A stretch of 8,667 bases of DNA from Oscillospiraceae bacterium. GTDB taxonomy: Bacteria > Bacillota > Clostridia > Oscillospirales > Ruminococcaceae. The stretch covers positions 1-8,667 of the forward strand of contig JAFQBO010000408.1 of NCBI GenBank assembly GCA_017416665.1, read 5' to 3'. Positions 1 to 7,081 of the stretch are shown here, one piece after another (the first letter of the stretch is position 1; each line of letters begins with the position of its first letter). The position numbers and the translations under genes were made by a program. The notes below the pieces were generated by a model. That model did not search any database and was not told where the DNA came from. It was given only the letters and a program-made list of their open reading frames with translations.

Positions 1-541
1 ATTTTGTAATACGATTGTACTTTACTGTTGTACCTTCAGTTAATGCAACTACGTCACCAACATTAAAGCCGGCTGCCTTCTTTACCTGATAGTTTGTTCC
101 GTGTGGTGTATCATTCATAGCAAGAATCTGAGTTTTTGCCTTACTTGCAGGAGTTACACGGATTTTAAGGTCATTACCCCAGAAACCAGGGTTTTTAGCA
201 GAAATTCTGATAACAGGTGATTCTGCTGGAAGAACACCGTTTGCATTCTTTGCGTCTGATGGGCATACACGGGAAATAAAGCAACGTGAACCGCCATTCA
301 TAAAGAAGTGTTCAACAGCATATGCAAGATAACGATTTTCACCGAATACCTCTTCCGAGAGGTATCCGCCGTATTTTCTGCGGAAATCCGCAAAATTTGT
401 AACAAGCTGAGGCTCACCGCCAACAGGTCCTCTTTCAGCTGCTCCGACAAAGCCTGCTGTACTTGTTCCGACACCTTCCATTGATTTACTTCCGGAATCA
501 AATTCTTCAACATAAACGCCAGGAGATAAATATTCGGCCAT
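1..541 (-). CDS. Contractile tail sheath protein, N-terminal 180 codons (cut by window edge)
   Basis: The minus strand is open from 541 to the window start and reads MAEYLSPGVYVEEFDSGSKS onward, then a segment containing GVGTSTAGFVGAAERGPVGG and later AVEHFFMNGGSRCFISRV. These are the classic N-terminal signatures of tail sheath proteins of myophages, R-type tailocins and extracellular contractile injection systems: the SPGVYVEE start, the G-TSTA-FVG stretch, and the FF-NGG-R-C-RV strand. Such proteins polymerise around an inner tube and contract to drive it through a target envelope. Only part of the gene is visible; family members are usually 350-700 residues, so the C-terminal core is off-window. 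I chose ATG 541 because family members start this way and CAGGGA lies 7 bases upstream. An in-frame ATG at 565 (adding MLVSRELD), 12 bases after AGGAGG (578-583), is the alternative. Whether this belongs to a prophage, a tailocin or an eCIS needs the genes to the left. Confidence 0.9.
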   Translation of the reverse strand, partial: MAEYLSPGVYVEEFDSGSKSMEGVGTSTAGFVGAAERGPVGGEPQLVTNFADFRRKYGGYLSEEVFGENRYLAYAVEHFFMNGGSRCFISRVCPSDAKNANGVLPAESPVIRISAKNPGFWGNDLKIRVTPASKAKTQILAMNDTPHGTNYQVKKAAGFNVGDVVALTEGTTVKYNRITK

Positions 542-549
542 ATCCAGTT

Positions 550-730
550 CCCTGCTCACAAGCATGAGACAGGGCAACCTCCTCTCTGTAGTGAAATTAT
601 TGTTTTACGCTTGGTATTCAAATCGACTTGAAATTAACATACGTCCTTCATGGTTCTGATACCTCTTTAAAATTTTCTCGAAAACTAAACACATAAAGTA
701 AGAGGTACAAAACATTTAATAATATGTCCT
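550..730 (-). promoter_or_regulatory. Structured 5' leader of the tail sheath gene
   Basis: Between the predicted transcription start and the sheath start codon I see no gene but several inverted repeats. TACCTCTT/AAGAGGTA (660-667 with 700-707) encloses a small TTTTC/GAAAA hairpin (673-684). At 550-574 the minus-strand RNA can form CCCTG-(U)-CUCA / UGAG-CAGGG with a 6-base loop. This last stem contains the CAGGG that would serve ATG 541, and its loop-side strand overlaps the alternative ATG 565, while AGGAGG (578-583) stays just outside. The arrangement could tune start choice or translation. It matches no riboswitch class I recognise. Confidence 0.4.
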
Positions 731-736
731 GTGTAC

Positions 737-765
737 ATTTTACAATATTTGTCGTATTTTGTCAA
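737..765 (-). promoter_or_regulatory. SigA-type promoter for the tail sheath operon
   Basis: On the minus strand there is a perfect -35 TTGACA (760-765) and a -10 TAAAAT (737-742) separated by exactly 17 bases. This is the best vegetative promoter in the window. It points at the tail sheath gene, with a predicted start near 730, giving a leader of about 190 nt before ATG 541. Confidence 0.75.
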
Positions 766-999
766 TAGTTAGTTCTTTTTTTGGCAACTATAACAACTAA
801 ACACTTTTATAAAACGTTGCAAATAGTTGTTTTGCACAACATTTTAAAGTTTGGTATTTTTACAATAATGTAATTTTAAACATTTTTCTGTTTGAAACTT
901 GTGTAAAACAGTGCATTTATTACAAACATTTTGTGCTTTTTATTTTTGTTTCACCTACGACAACATCGCATAATTCCCATATTCAGATATGCTGATATG
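766..999. other. AT-rich gap without a recognisable gene
   Basis: Between the sheath promoter and the IS5 relic the sequence is very AT-rich with stops in all frames. I see no ORF of substance, no RNA gene and no IS3 or IS256 sequence. There is an imperfect hairpin near 822-840 (GTTGCAAA against TTTGCACAAC). The outer end of the IS5 element could lie in or near here, but I could not find matching terminal repeats. Confidence 0.4.
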
Positions 1000-1028
1000 A
1001 AAAATCCCTCTGCCAAAAAGCAAAGGGA
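1000..1028 (-). terminator. Rho-independent terminator after the IS5-type transposase relic
   Basis: In minus-strand RNA a 9-bp stem UCCCUUUGC / GCAGAGGGA (one U-G pair, loop UUUUUG) is followed directly by UUUUU (1000-1004). It lies just after the reconstructed transposase stop at 1034-1036 and separates the element from the tail sheath promoter downstream. Confidence 0.65.
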
Positions 1029-1033
1029 GTGAA

Positions 1034-1882
1034 TTATATTCGATTATCAGCTGCAAGACGTACTGATGACTTTTTATGTTCACTTTTCTTTGCTGAGTAC
1101 TGTCCGCTTTTTGATAGTTTTTTATCGATGTTGGTTTTCGGTTGATTTTATACTTAATTTTTTTGCCATTATTATTTCTGATTACCGCATCCTCACGATT
1201 TTGAGCTCCCACATATCCACTGTCTCCGTATATTTCTTCTTCCTCACCATGCATAAGCTTGGATGTAACTGTTACATCATGTTCATTTGCTCCTGTTACC
1301 TCAAGATGGTGTACAAGCCCACTATCTTTGTCAACTCCGATATGGGCTTTGTAACCAAAGTGCCATTGATTTCCTTTCTTTACTGAATAAGCGTCTTTAT
1401 CTCGCTTTTTTCTCTTTATTCTTTGTTGATGAGGGTGCGACAATAAGTGTGGAATTCACTATTGTTCCACGTTTTAAAATCAAGCCTCTTTCACTTAGTA
1501 TTTCTATTACCTGCTTAAATAATTTTTCCTGTAGTCCATTTTGGGTTAGTATATTTCTGAATCTTCCGATTGTATCTCCATCCGGAACCTGATTCGGTGA
1601 ATCTATTCCACAGAAATCTGAAAATGCACGACTGTCTATTACTTCGTTTTTTACCTTCATATCAGATAGGTCGTATAGATTTTGAAGAAGGTATATACGA
1701 AGCATTAGCTCAAGTTCATATGGCTTGTTTCCTCGCTCTCCTTTGTAATAGCAAGGTCTGATTATTTCTGTCCACTCGGCAAATGGGATTATTCTTTCTA
1801 TTTTTTCCAAAAAGTCTTTTTTGCTTGTCCATGCCTGCGCAAGTTCATCATTTATCAAGGATAATGTCAATTGTTTATTCAT
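1034..1882 (-). pseudogene. IS5-family DDE transposase, inactivated
   Basis: The frame starting MNKQLTLSLINDELAQAW at ATG 1882 carries the N-terminal transposase domain (DUF772-like: ELMLRIYLLQNLYDLSD, DSRAFSDFCGID, VPDGDTIGRFRN) and reaches GTIVNSTLIVAPSSTKN. After a frame change at an A-run (1406-1411) the DDE core follows: KKGNQWHFGYKAHIGVD, LEVTGANEHDVT, EIYGDSGYVGA, KKIKYKINRKP. A second frame change at another A-run (1118-1123) restores KKSEHKKSSVR, then the protein stops at 1034. Damage is fourfold. The first catalytic Asp (normally GTIVDAT) is Asn (codon 1454-1456). There are two 1-base frameshifts. The KVEHVF block with the catalytic Glu is missing after SSVR. Some IS5 relatives use frameshifting to join two frames, but the shift needed at 1406-1411 is +1 rather than -1, and the active-site loss makes a working enzyme very unlikely. 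Confidence 0.85.
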
Positions 1883-1940
1883 ATCTCTATTTTATCACTT
1901 TTTTTCTCTTGACAAGCCTTTTTTTGTGCGGTGTTGCCCT
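1883..1940. other. Junction between IS5-type and IS3-type relics
   Basis: This short segment holds the upstream region of the IS5-type transposase: on the minus strand TTGTCA, then TAAAAT with a 15-base gap, a weak promoter candidate. It then passes straight into the truncated IS3 reading frame. The two transposases are head to head. The N-terminal half of the IS3 enzyme is absent here and is not found to the left of the IS5 relic, so this is a truncated junction, not a simple insertion into an intact copy. Confidence 0.45.
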
Positions 1941-2537
1941 AAATCAAAACCCGATTCCGATGGAGAATGCAAAAATATTTTATCTCAGAAATTCAATCAG
2001 TCTGCTCCAAATAAAGTCTGGGTATGTGACTTTACTTACATAAAAGCAGCAGGCAGATTTTATTATTTATGTATAATTCTTGATCTGTTTTTAAGAAAAG
2101 TAATTGCATATAAATTATCAAATAAAATTGATACCAAGCTTGCTATTGATACTGTTAACTCAGCTGTAGCTGCCAGAGGTAAATCATTTGGAATAATTTT
2201 TCATACCGACAGAGGCAGTCCGTTTACATCATCTCAGTTTCGCAGACATCTGGACAATCTTAATATGATTCAATCTTTTTCAGCTAAATGGCATCCTTAC
2301 GACAATGCTGTTATGGAATGTTCCTTCAAATACTTCAAAAAAGAAGAAGTCAATAGAAAATCTTATGCTTCTTTTGCTGATTTGAAGCTTTCTTTATTCG
2401 AGTATATTAATGGCTTCTATAACTCCGTAAGACCTCATTCTCATAATAATGGCCTTACTCCTAATCAGGCTGAAATTAATTTTATTTCAGTTTTATTACG
2501 CATTTTTCTGTCTACTTTATTAACATTGATCCAATAA
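1941..2537 (+). pseudogene. IS3-family OrfB integrase core, 5'-truncated
   Basis: From KSKPDSDGEC onward the frame is a clear IS3-family (IS150-like) OrfB retroviral-type integrase domain: NKVWVCDFTYIKAAGRFYYL, FHTDRGSPFTSSQFRRHL, HPYDNAVMECSFKYFKKEE, NGFYNSVRPHSHNNGLTPNQ. The triad is visible as Asp at 2028-2030, Asp in HTDRG and Glu at 2316-2318, with the expected 35 residues between the last two. OrfA and the N-terminal HTH part of OrfB are missing; residues before KSKPD are the opposite strand of the IS5 relic. Two substitutions at normally conserved places (SAKW-HPY for SAKG-HPY, GSPF for GSQF) suggest decay. The C-terminal tail after LTPNQAEIN to the stop at 2535-2537 may be read-through into the element's end. 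Confidence 0.85.
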
Positions 2538-2590
2538 CAAATATTGTTGAAGGACTGAACAGACAATTTCGTAAGATAACAAAAAATAAA
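2534..2590 (+). pseudogene. Fragment of an IS256/Mutator-family transposase
   Basis: Nineteen codons read ITNIVEGLNRQFRKITKNK, closely matching the conserved C-terminal motif of IS256-family (Mutator-type) transposases (TTN-IE-LNR-FRK-TK). Nothing of the rest of the enzyme is present on either side: upstream is the end of the IS3 relic, downstream the pectate lyase terminator. It is a short orphan relic, too short to be expressed. Its identity rests on this one motif. Confidence 0.7.
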
Positions 2591-2621
2591 ATGAGATCGA
2601 CTGCATATACAATCAATCTCA
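2576..2621 (-). terminator. Rho-independent terminator of the PL1 pectate lyase gene
   Basis: Minus-strand RNA forms a 12-bp stem (2592-2621; UGAGAUUGAUUG with CAGUCGAUCUCA, two U-G pairs, loop UAUAUG) followed by UUUUAUUUUUUG. It starts 25 bases after the pectate lyase stop. Its T-tract coincides with the A-rich coding end of the IS256 fragment on the other strand. Confidence 0.85.
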
Positions 2622-2646
2622 CCTTTATTATACTCTTTGGCTTAAT

Positions 2647-5556
2647 TTATACCATTTCATTCAAAAGTTTCCTTTTAAGTATAATCAGATCAAAAACATT
2701 AAGCTTTCCATCATTGTTTACGTCTGCCAATGATAAAACCTTTATATCAGCAGCATTAGCAAGCCACTTCTGAAGCATTACAGCATCTGCAGTGCTTAAC
2801 TGTTTGTCATCGTTCACGTCACCAACCATCTTTACAGGTTCTGTTGTGGTTACAGCTGGTGTTGTTGTCTGTATTGTAACCTTTTCCGTTGTTGTAGTTG
2901 ACTGCGTTGTTGCCTTTTCTGTTGTAGTTGTTGCTTTTGCAGTAGTTGTGGTTGTTGTAGTGATTGTTGTAACAGTTGTAGTCACCTCTGTTACTGCATT
3001 CCATTTCTGACAATTATTGCTTGTAGGTTCCCACTGAAGAATATTTGCACCAAATTCTGTTGAGGCGCTTCCTACTTCCACAAGACATGCATCATTTGAG
3101 GCATGAGTTATAATGCTGTATGTTCCATCAAGGTTCTTTGTGAAGCGGAAAAGCTGTGAGCTGTCTTTTGAGGAATATTCAGAAACTGAAATATTACTTC
3201 CGACTTCACTTCCTTCTGCCTTTAATGCATATCCGTTATCCTGATATGAACGAATCCAGTAGTAATTGTCCTTGCCAAAATCTTTAAGAATCCACTTCTG
3301 ACAATCAGCACCATTCTGTTCCCACTGCTGAACATTTGAACTTTCAGCCATTACTCCATCCTTGATATCCATAACCATACCTGAATTTGTATTTTTAAAA
3401 GTATAGATTACACTTGTATTCATTTTACAGCCCGGATCTGTTACTGGCTCTAAAATCCAGTCCTGACAGTTTGCTCCGTTTACTTCCCACTGCTGAACGT
3501 TTGCACCTGATGTTGTTGAACCACTTTCAATTTCAACCGCTGAATTTTCACCTGTAATCTTTGTACTGATTTTATAAGATCCATCACTATTTCTTGTGAA
3601 CATAAATTTTTGATTATCATTGCTGTTAAATTTGTAAACATCAATATTTGTACCATTATCTGTTTTCTTACCTGCTACGTCAAGTACATATGTACCACCG
3701 TCACCTGCTGCTGACGCAATGTAGTAATAACCATCACCTGCATTATAGAGTTTCCATATTTCATGAACTGCCTTGTTATTGTCTCCCCACTGCTGAACGT
3801 TTGCACCATTTTCAGCATTACCATCAGCAATCTGCATATAAAGACCTGAATTTACATTTTTAAGTCTGAATGTTGCACCATCATTGAATGTTGCAGCAAC
3901 AGGTCCACTTGGAATTTCTGTATATCCCGCACTTGGTACACCATTTTTTGCGTAACGGAGATACTTCATGTTATTTTTAGAAGTCTGACAACCGCTGTAT
4001 GTATTACAATATGTTTTTGCTGCATCAGCTGAGAGAGAAGTGTATGTGTAGTTATTCTTAGGTCTGAAAGAACTTGCCTTTGAGTAACTCGGGTTGTTTG
4101 AAGTTCCCTGTCCCTGAACTGTTCTTCCGCAGTTAGAAAATTTTGAACCTGATTCGGCATAGGCACCGGCATATGTAATTGAATTCCAGTCGCAAATTAC
4201 ATTTCCGCCGTTTTCATAATAACAGTTTTCAGCATAAATATCACAACCGCTGTGAACAGTATAAGCCATGCTGAATGTGTTTACATAGTTGTTCAGTGAG
4301 TGGAAGTAACCCCATCTCATAAGTCCGGGTCCACGTGTTTCTGTTTGATAGAACTTATTTCCTATAATTGACATATGTGGAAATCCGTCATAATTCTTTT
4401 TAGAGTTTTCATCATCTGAAGGATAACCTAAAATCAGACCATATTTATGTGCACCAAATGATGAATCCGAAACTGTACAGTAATCAGCATCATAGCAGCA
4501 CGCTAAAAATTTATCTTCATCAACCTTACCTGTTTTAGGAGCATAACCATAGTTACTGTGTCCTACAAATGTTACATGGTCAACCCAGATATTCTTCCCT
4601 GAACCAAAATAGAACTGAATTGAGTCATTGTTATTTGATTCGGCATCATGAGTACTCTTGAAATTCTTTATAATGATGTTATTGCCGACACCACTGTTTG
4701 ACTTTGTACAAAACTGCACATTATAAAGAGTATTTGCACCATAACTGCCGATAATGGTCTTGTTACTATGAACATAAATACGTCCTGCTGTACACATGTA
4801 GCGTTCACCGTTCATATTAAGTTCATTAACACTGATATTCTTTGTTACAATAATTGTATATGGTTCATCTGATGTTGCATATGTTTTCAGATCATTAAAA
4901 TTTGATACTTCAACAACTTCACCAAAAAGACCACCTATATTTCCAGCCTTGATATTTCCGGTATTATCATTACTGCAATAGCCTGCAAAACCCTGAAGTC
5001 CGTCACTGTTTAAAAGCCACAGCTGATTATCTGCACCTGTATAGTTTGCAAGAGCCATGCCTGAACTTCCCTGTGTAAGAGCAAGGGAGGTATTTGAATA
5101 GTTTACAATTTTATAGTAAAGACTGTTGCCAAGATGATCTGACTTAACAGGTACAACATACCAGTGCTGTGATGCTGCAGATTCACTTCCGTGCATTATA
5201 ACACTTGTACCTGCAGAAACATTATAGTTAAGTGGAGTAAGAAGACGTCCTGACTGTGCGTTGACCAGCTTAAAGAATGTACCATTTGAATCAGCACCTA
5301 CTCTGTCAAATCTCCATGATGGCGAAAGGTCATTTCCAAGTGCTTTTACAGAAAGTGTTGAACCATCTGTTGTACCATTTTCTGTAAGTACTTTTGAATT
5401 ATCCTTTGTTGCAATGTTCATAAGCTGTACAGGGTAGTCAACCGATGCTGCTTCAACCGGCATTGAAATATCACCTTCAAAAAGTGGCAGGAGCCATGCT
5501 GCAAGGATTGTGAGAGCAAGTAAAAAAGCCTGTCTCATACGAATTGATTTGTTCAT
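2647..5556 (-). CDS. Secreted cellulosomal pectate lyase: ricin-like, PL1, two ricin-like modules, dockerin
   Basis: This is a 969-residue extracellular enzyme predicted to cut polygalacturonate by beta-elimination. Residues 1-37 are a signal peptide (basic start, LLALTILAAWLLPL core, EAAS site). Residues about 41-185 are a ricin-type lectin-like module. Residues about 188-540 are the PL1 parallel beta-helix: NIWVDHVTF (Asp326 at the usual calcium-ligand place), HKYGLILG (Lys371) and ETRGPGLMRWGYFHSLNNY, in which Arg408 is the likely catalytic base. Residues 560-705 and 715-855 are two further ricin-like modules with NVQQW and CQ-W repeats. Residues 856-907 are a Thr-rich linker. Residues 911-967 are a type I dockerin with both calcium loops intact (D913-N915-D917-D924; D945-N947-D949-D956). 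ATG 5556 follows GGGAGG by 5 bases. The gene is monocistronic by layout, with its own terminator. The PL1 and dockerin calls are secure; the sugar bound by the lectin modules is unknown. Confidence 0.93.
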   Translation of the reverse strand: MNKSIRMRQAFLLALTILAAWLLPLFEGDISMPVEAASVDYPVQLMNIATKDNSKVLTENGTTDGSTLSVKALGNDLSPSWRFDRVGADSNGTFFKLVNAQSGRLLTPLNYNVSAGTSVIMHGSESAASQHWYVVPVKSDHLGNSLYYKIVNYSNTSLALTQGSSGMALANYTGADNQLWLLNSDGLQGFAGYCSNDNTGNIKAGNIGGLFGEVVEVSNFNDLKTYATSDEPYTIIVTKNISVNELNMNGERYMCTAGRIYVHSNKTIIGSYGANTLYNVQFCTKSNSGVGNNIIIKNFKSTHDAESNNNDSIQFYFGSGKNIWVDHVTFVGHSNYGYAPKTGKVDEDKFLACCYDADYCTVSDSSFGAHKYGLILGYPSDDENSKKNYDGFPHMSIIGNKFYQTETRGPGLMRWGYFHSLNNYVNTFSMAYTVHSGCDIYAENCYYENGGNVICDWNSITYAGAYAESGSKFSNCGRTVQGQGTSNNPSYSKASSFRPKNNYTYTSLSADAAKTYCNTYSGCQTSKNNMKYLRYAKNGVPSAGYTEIPSGPVAATFNDGATFRLKNVNSGLYMQIADGNAENGANVQQWGDNNKAVHEIWKLYNAGDGYYYIASAAGDGGTYVLDVAGKKTDNGTNIDVYKFNSNDNQKFMFTRNSDGSYKISTKITGENSAVEIESGSTTSGANVQQWEVNGANCQDWILEPVTDPGCKMNTSVIYTFKNTNSGMVMDIKDGVMAESSNVQQWEQNGADCQKWILKDFGKDNYYWIRSYQDNGYALKAEGSEVGSNISVSEYSSKDSSQLFRFTKNLDGTYSIITHASNDACLVEVGSASTEFGANILQWEPTSNNCQKWNAVTEVTTTVTTITTTTTTTAKATTTTEKATTQSTTTTEKVTIQTTTPAVTTTEPVKMVGDVNDDKQLSTADAVMLQKWLANAADIKVLSLADVNNDGKLNVFDLIILKRKLLNEMV
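2672..2802 (-). repeat. Dockerin-coding direct repeat, copy 1
   Basis: This 131-bp segment encodes most of the pectate lyase dockerin. It aligns without gaps to 5801-5931, with about 13 differences by my count (roughly 90% identical) in the same orientation. Such near-identity suggests recent duplication or gene conversion between neighbouring dockerin genes. Confidence 0.8.
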
Positions 5557-5561
5557 AAAAA

Positions 5562-5567
5562 CCTCCC
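5562..5567 (-). promoter_or_regulatory. Ribosome binding site of the pectate lyase
   Basis: GGGAGG on the minus strand lies 5 bases before ATG 5556 and fixes this start over the internal Met at codon 7. Confidence 0.8.
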
Positions 5568-5592
5568 ATATAAACTCAATTTGTCTAAAACA

Positions 5593-5630
5593 ATACCGTA
5601 CAATGATTATAACTTCTGGTTGTACGGTAT
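5593..5630 (-). promoter_or_regulatory. Perfect 11-bp inverted repeat around a TATAAT box, upstream of the pectate lyase
   Basis: ATACCGTACAA (5593-5603) and TTGTACGGTAT (5620-5630) are perfect inverted arms with a 16-base spacer. On the minus strand the spacer contains a consensus TATAAT (5606-5611), while the -35 position (5629-5634, AGCGAT) does not resemble TTGACA. A dimeric regulator binding both arms would straddle the -10, so this is a good operator candidate. A second TATAAT lies at 5655-5660, also without a good -35; if that were used, the repeat would be a hairpin in the leader instead. Confidence 0.5.
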
Positions 5631-5781
5631 CGCTTTAATATTGCTTATTTATCGATTATATAACACTTCCTTTTATTTTCAGTAAAGCCGAATATTTTTA
5701 TATCCGGGAGCAAGTCAATACCTTAAATAAAATTCCGATATTATTCATCATATAAAACATTATTTTACACTTGAAGAAATA

Positions 5782-7081
5782 TCACATCTTCATAATCATT
5801 CTTTTAAGTATAATCATGTCAAAAACATTAAGCTTTCCATCATTATTTACATCTGCCAGTGATAAATTCTTTATATCGGCAGCATTAACAAGCCACTTCT
5901 GAAGCATCACAGCATCAGCTGTACTTAACTGTAATGTGTATCATGCATCAAAGTTGTAATTCTGTGGGTTGTTGTTGACGGTGTACAATAGATACGAAGT
6001 GATTTGTTATCAGATGTTCTGAGAACAACTTCTTCTCTCCAGTCACCGAGAATATCAGCTGTAAGGCATGGAGTTGATTTGGTACTGTTGTTTGAGACGC
6101 ATCCGTCAGCTGTCATTACAGTTTTTATTTTTTTATCCGAACCGATTTTTGTAATTGTGTTTCCGTCAAGAAGTTCTCTTTCAAGATCGCCATCCCAGTG
6201 AACAAGGAAATTCTGTGCCGGTCTCACAACACCAGTTGACTGTCCGTTTCCGTCATAAACAGTTCCCAACTGTGCACCCAGAATTCCGCTCCCGGATTTC
6301 CTGCATAAATATTACCTGCCGCACATCTGCCTGTATCTTTTTCGTGGTCATAATGAAAAATCTTTTTTCCTGTTCCTGTTGCCGCATCAAGGAGTGACAC
6401 ACCATATGGCTTTACTTCATGGCACACCCAAAGTTCAAGACCAGGTCTGTCAGGGAGGAGATCACTAAGGTGCATTGCATCACCGTGACCCAAGTTATTG
6501 CACCATAAAACCTTTCCGTTATCATCAAGACAGACAGCACCAAGAAGAAGTTCCTGTTTACCATCGTTATCCACATCGGCAGGCATACAGTTATGGTTAC
6601 CGTCACCATCAACGTCACCTACCGAGCAGTCATTCGGACTGTATGTATAACCCGAACCTGCTTTAGGTATGTCCATCGGAATAGTAAGATAATTTGTATT
6701 TGATTTGTGTGTACATTCATCCGATGATACTAAATTTTCTCCGACAATTGTATCAACCCTGTATGATGAGGTTGACTTGCCGCCTTTATCCAGATAACAT
6801 GTTGCATTCCCTGAATTACTTGTGTAAACAAGCTGATTGTCACGATAAAGCCTGTAAACTGTGTTATCGGCATCATCTGCAAGAAATCTCCAGCTTACCA
6901 GCATTCCCGAACCGGTATTTACAGCTGAAATTCCTCTGTCAAGATACTCAACAACATTCTTTCCTGTACCGTATGCCACATTTGCCACCGTACTGCCTAA
7001 AACAGACGGCACAAAGCCTGCAGCCATTACAAAAGCTGTAACCGCTGCCTTGATTTTACGGATTTTTAATCCCGTGATGAT
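5782..7081 (-). pseudogene. Rhamnogalacturonan lyase (PL11)-dockerin gene, multiply disrupted
   Basis: The remains encode a signal peptide (KIRKIKAAVTAFVMAAGF), the PL11 N-terminal strand domain (VSWRFLADDADNTVYRLYRD) and beta-propeller pieces (YSPNDCSVGDVDGDG, NNLGHGDAMHLSDL, PGLELWVCHE, GDWREEVVLRTSDN, LMHDTHY), then a dockerin stub ending at 5782. Intact PL11 enzymes cleave the rhamnogalacturonan I backbone and have about 600 residues. Five lesions are visible. (1) After GGAGGG (7084-7089) the expected start reads ATC ATC ACG; the first in-frame ATG is 7027, inside the signal peptide. (2) A block of roughly 165 residues is missing at about 6600, where GDVDGDG runs straight into GNHN. (3) One G is missing in the run at 6277-6279, where FWVHS should read FWGAQLG. 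(4) At 5931-5932 the domain is cut after HDTHY and joined to mid-dockerin. (5) That join is out of frame. The stretches 6224-7027 and 5925-6269 stay open but cannot make a working lyase. Confidence 0.85.
5801..5931 (-). repeat. Dockerin-coding direct repeat, copy 2 (in the PL11 pseudogene)
   Basis: This is the partner of 2672-2802. It begins exactly at QLSTADAVMLQKW, so the first half of the first calcium loop is gone, and it is out of frame with the lyase sequence joined to it. The second loop (ADVNNDGKLNVFD) is intact. The similarity ends at the fusion point. Confidence 0.8.

Noticed and set aside
298..513. Minus-strand frame of 71 codons inside the tail sheath region
   Set aside because: It is a shadow; the sheath frame on the same strand covers it with clear family motifs.
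632..649. Possible leader peptide (ATG AAG GAC GTA TGT TAA) in the sheath leader, minus strand
   Set aside because: Five codons, no good ribosome site and no attenuation structure linked to it; likely chance.
542..730. c-di-GMP or other riboswitch in the sheath leader
   Set aside because: None of the conserved cores I know of could be laid onto the sequence; only generic hairpins are present.
1406..1411. Programmed -1 frameshift site in the IS5-type transposase
   Set aside because: The A-run looks slippery, but the DDE part lies in the +1 frame, not -1, and the enzyme has lost catalytic residues anyway.
1821..1940. N-terminal 40 codons of the open frame leading into the IS3 integrase
   Set aside because: They are the antisense of the IS5 transposase start and have no transposase motifs, so the IS3 remnant begins only near 1941.
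955..1960. Terminal inverted repeats and target duplications of the IS5 element
   Set aside because: I compared both flanks by eye and found no convincing matching ends.
2792..3013. Val-rich plus-strand and Asn/Tyr-rich minus-strand frames
   Set aside because: Both are products of the repetitive Thr-codon linker of the pectate lyase read in other frames.
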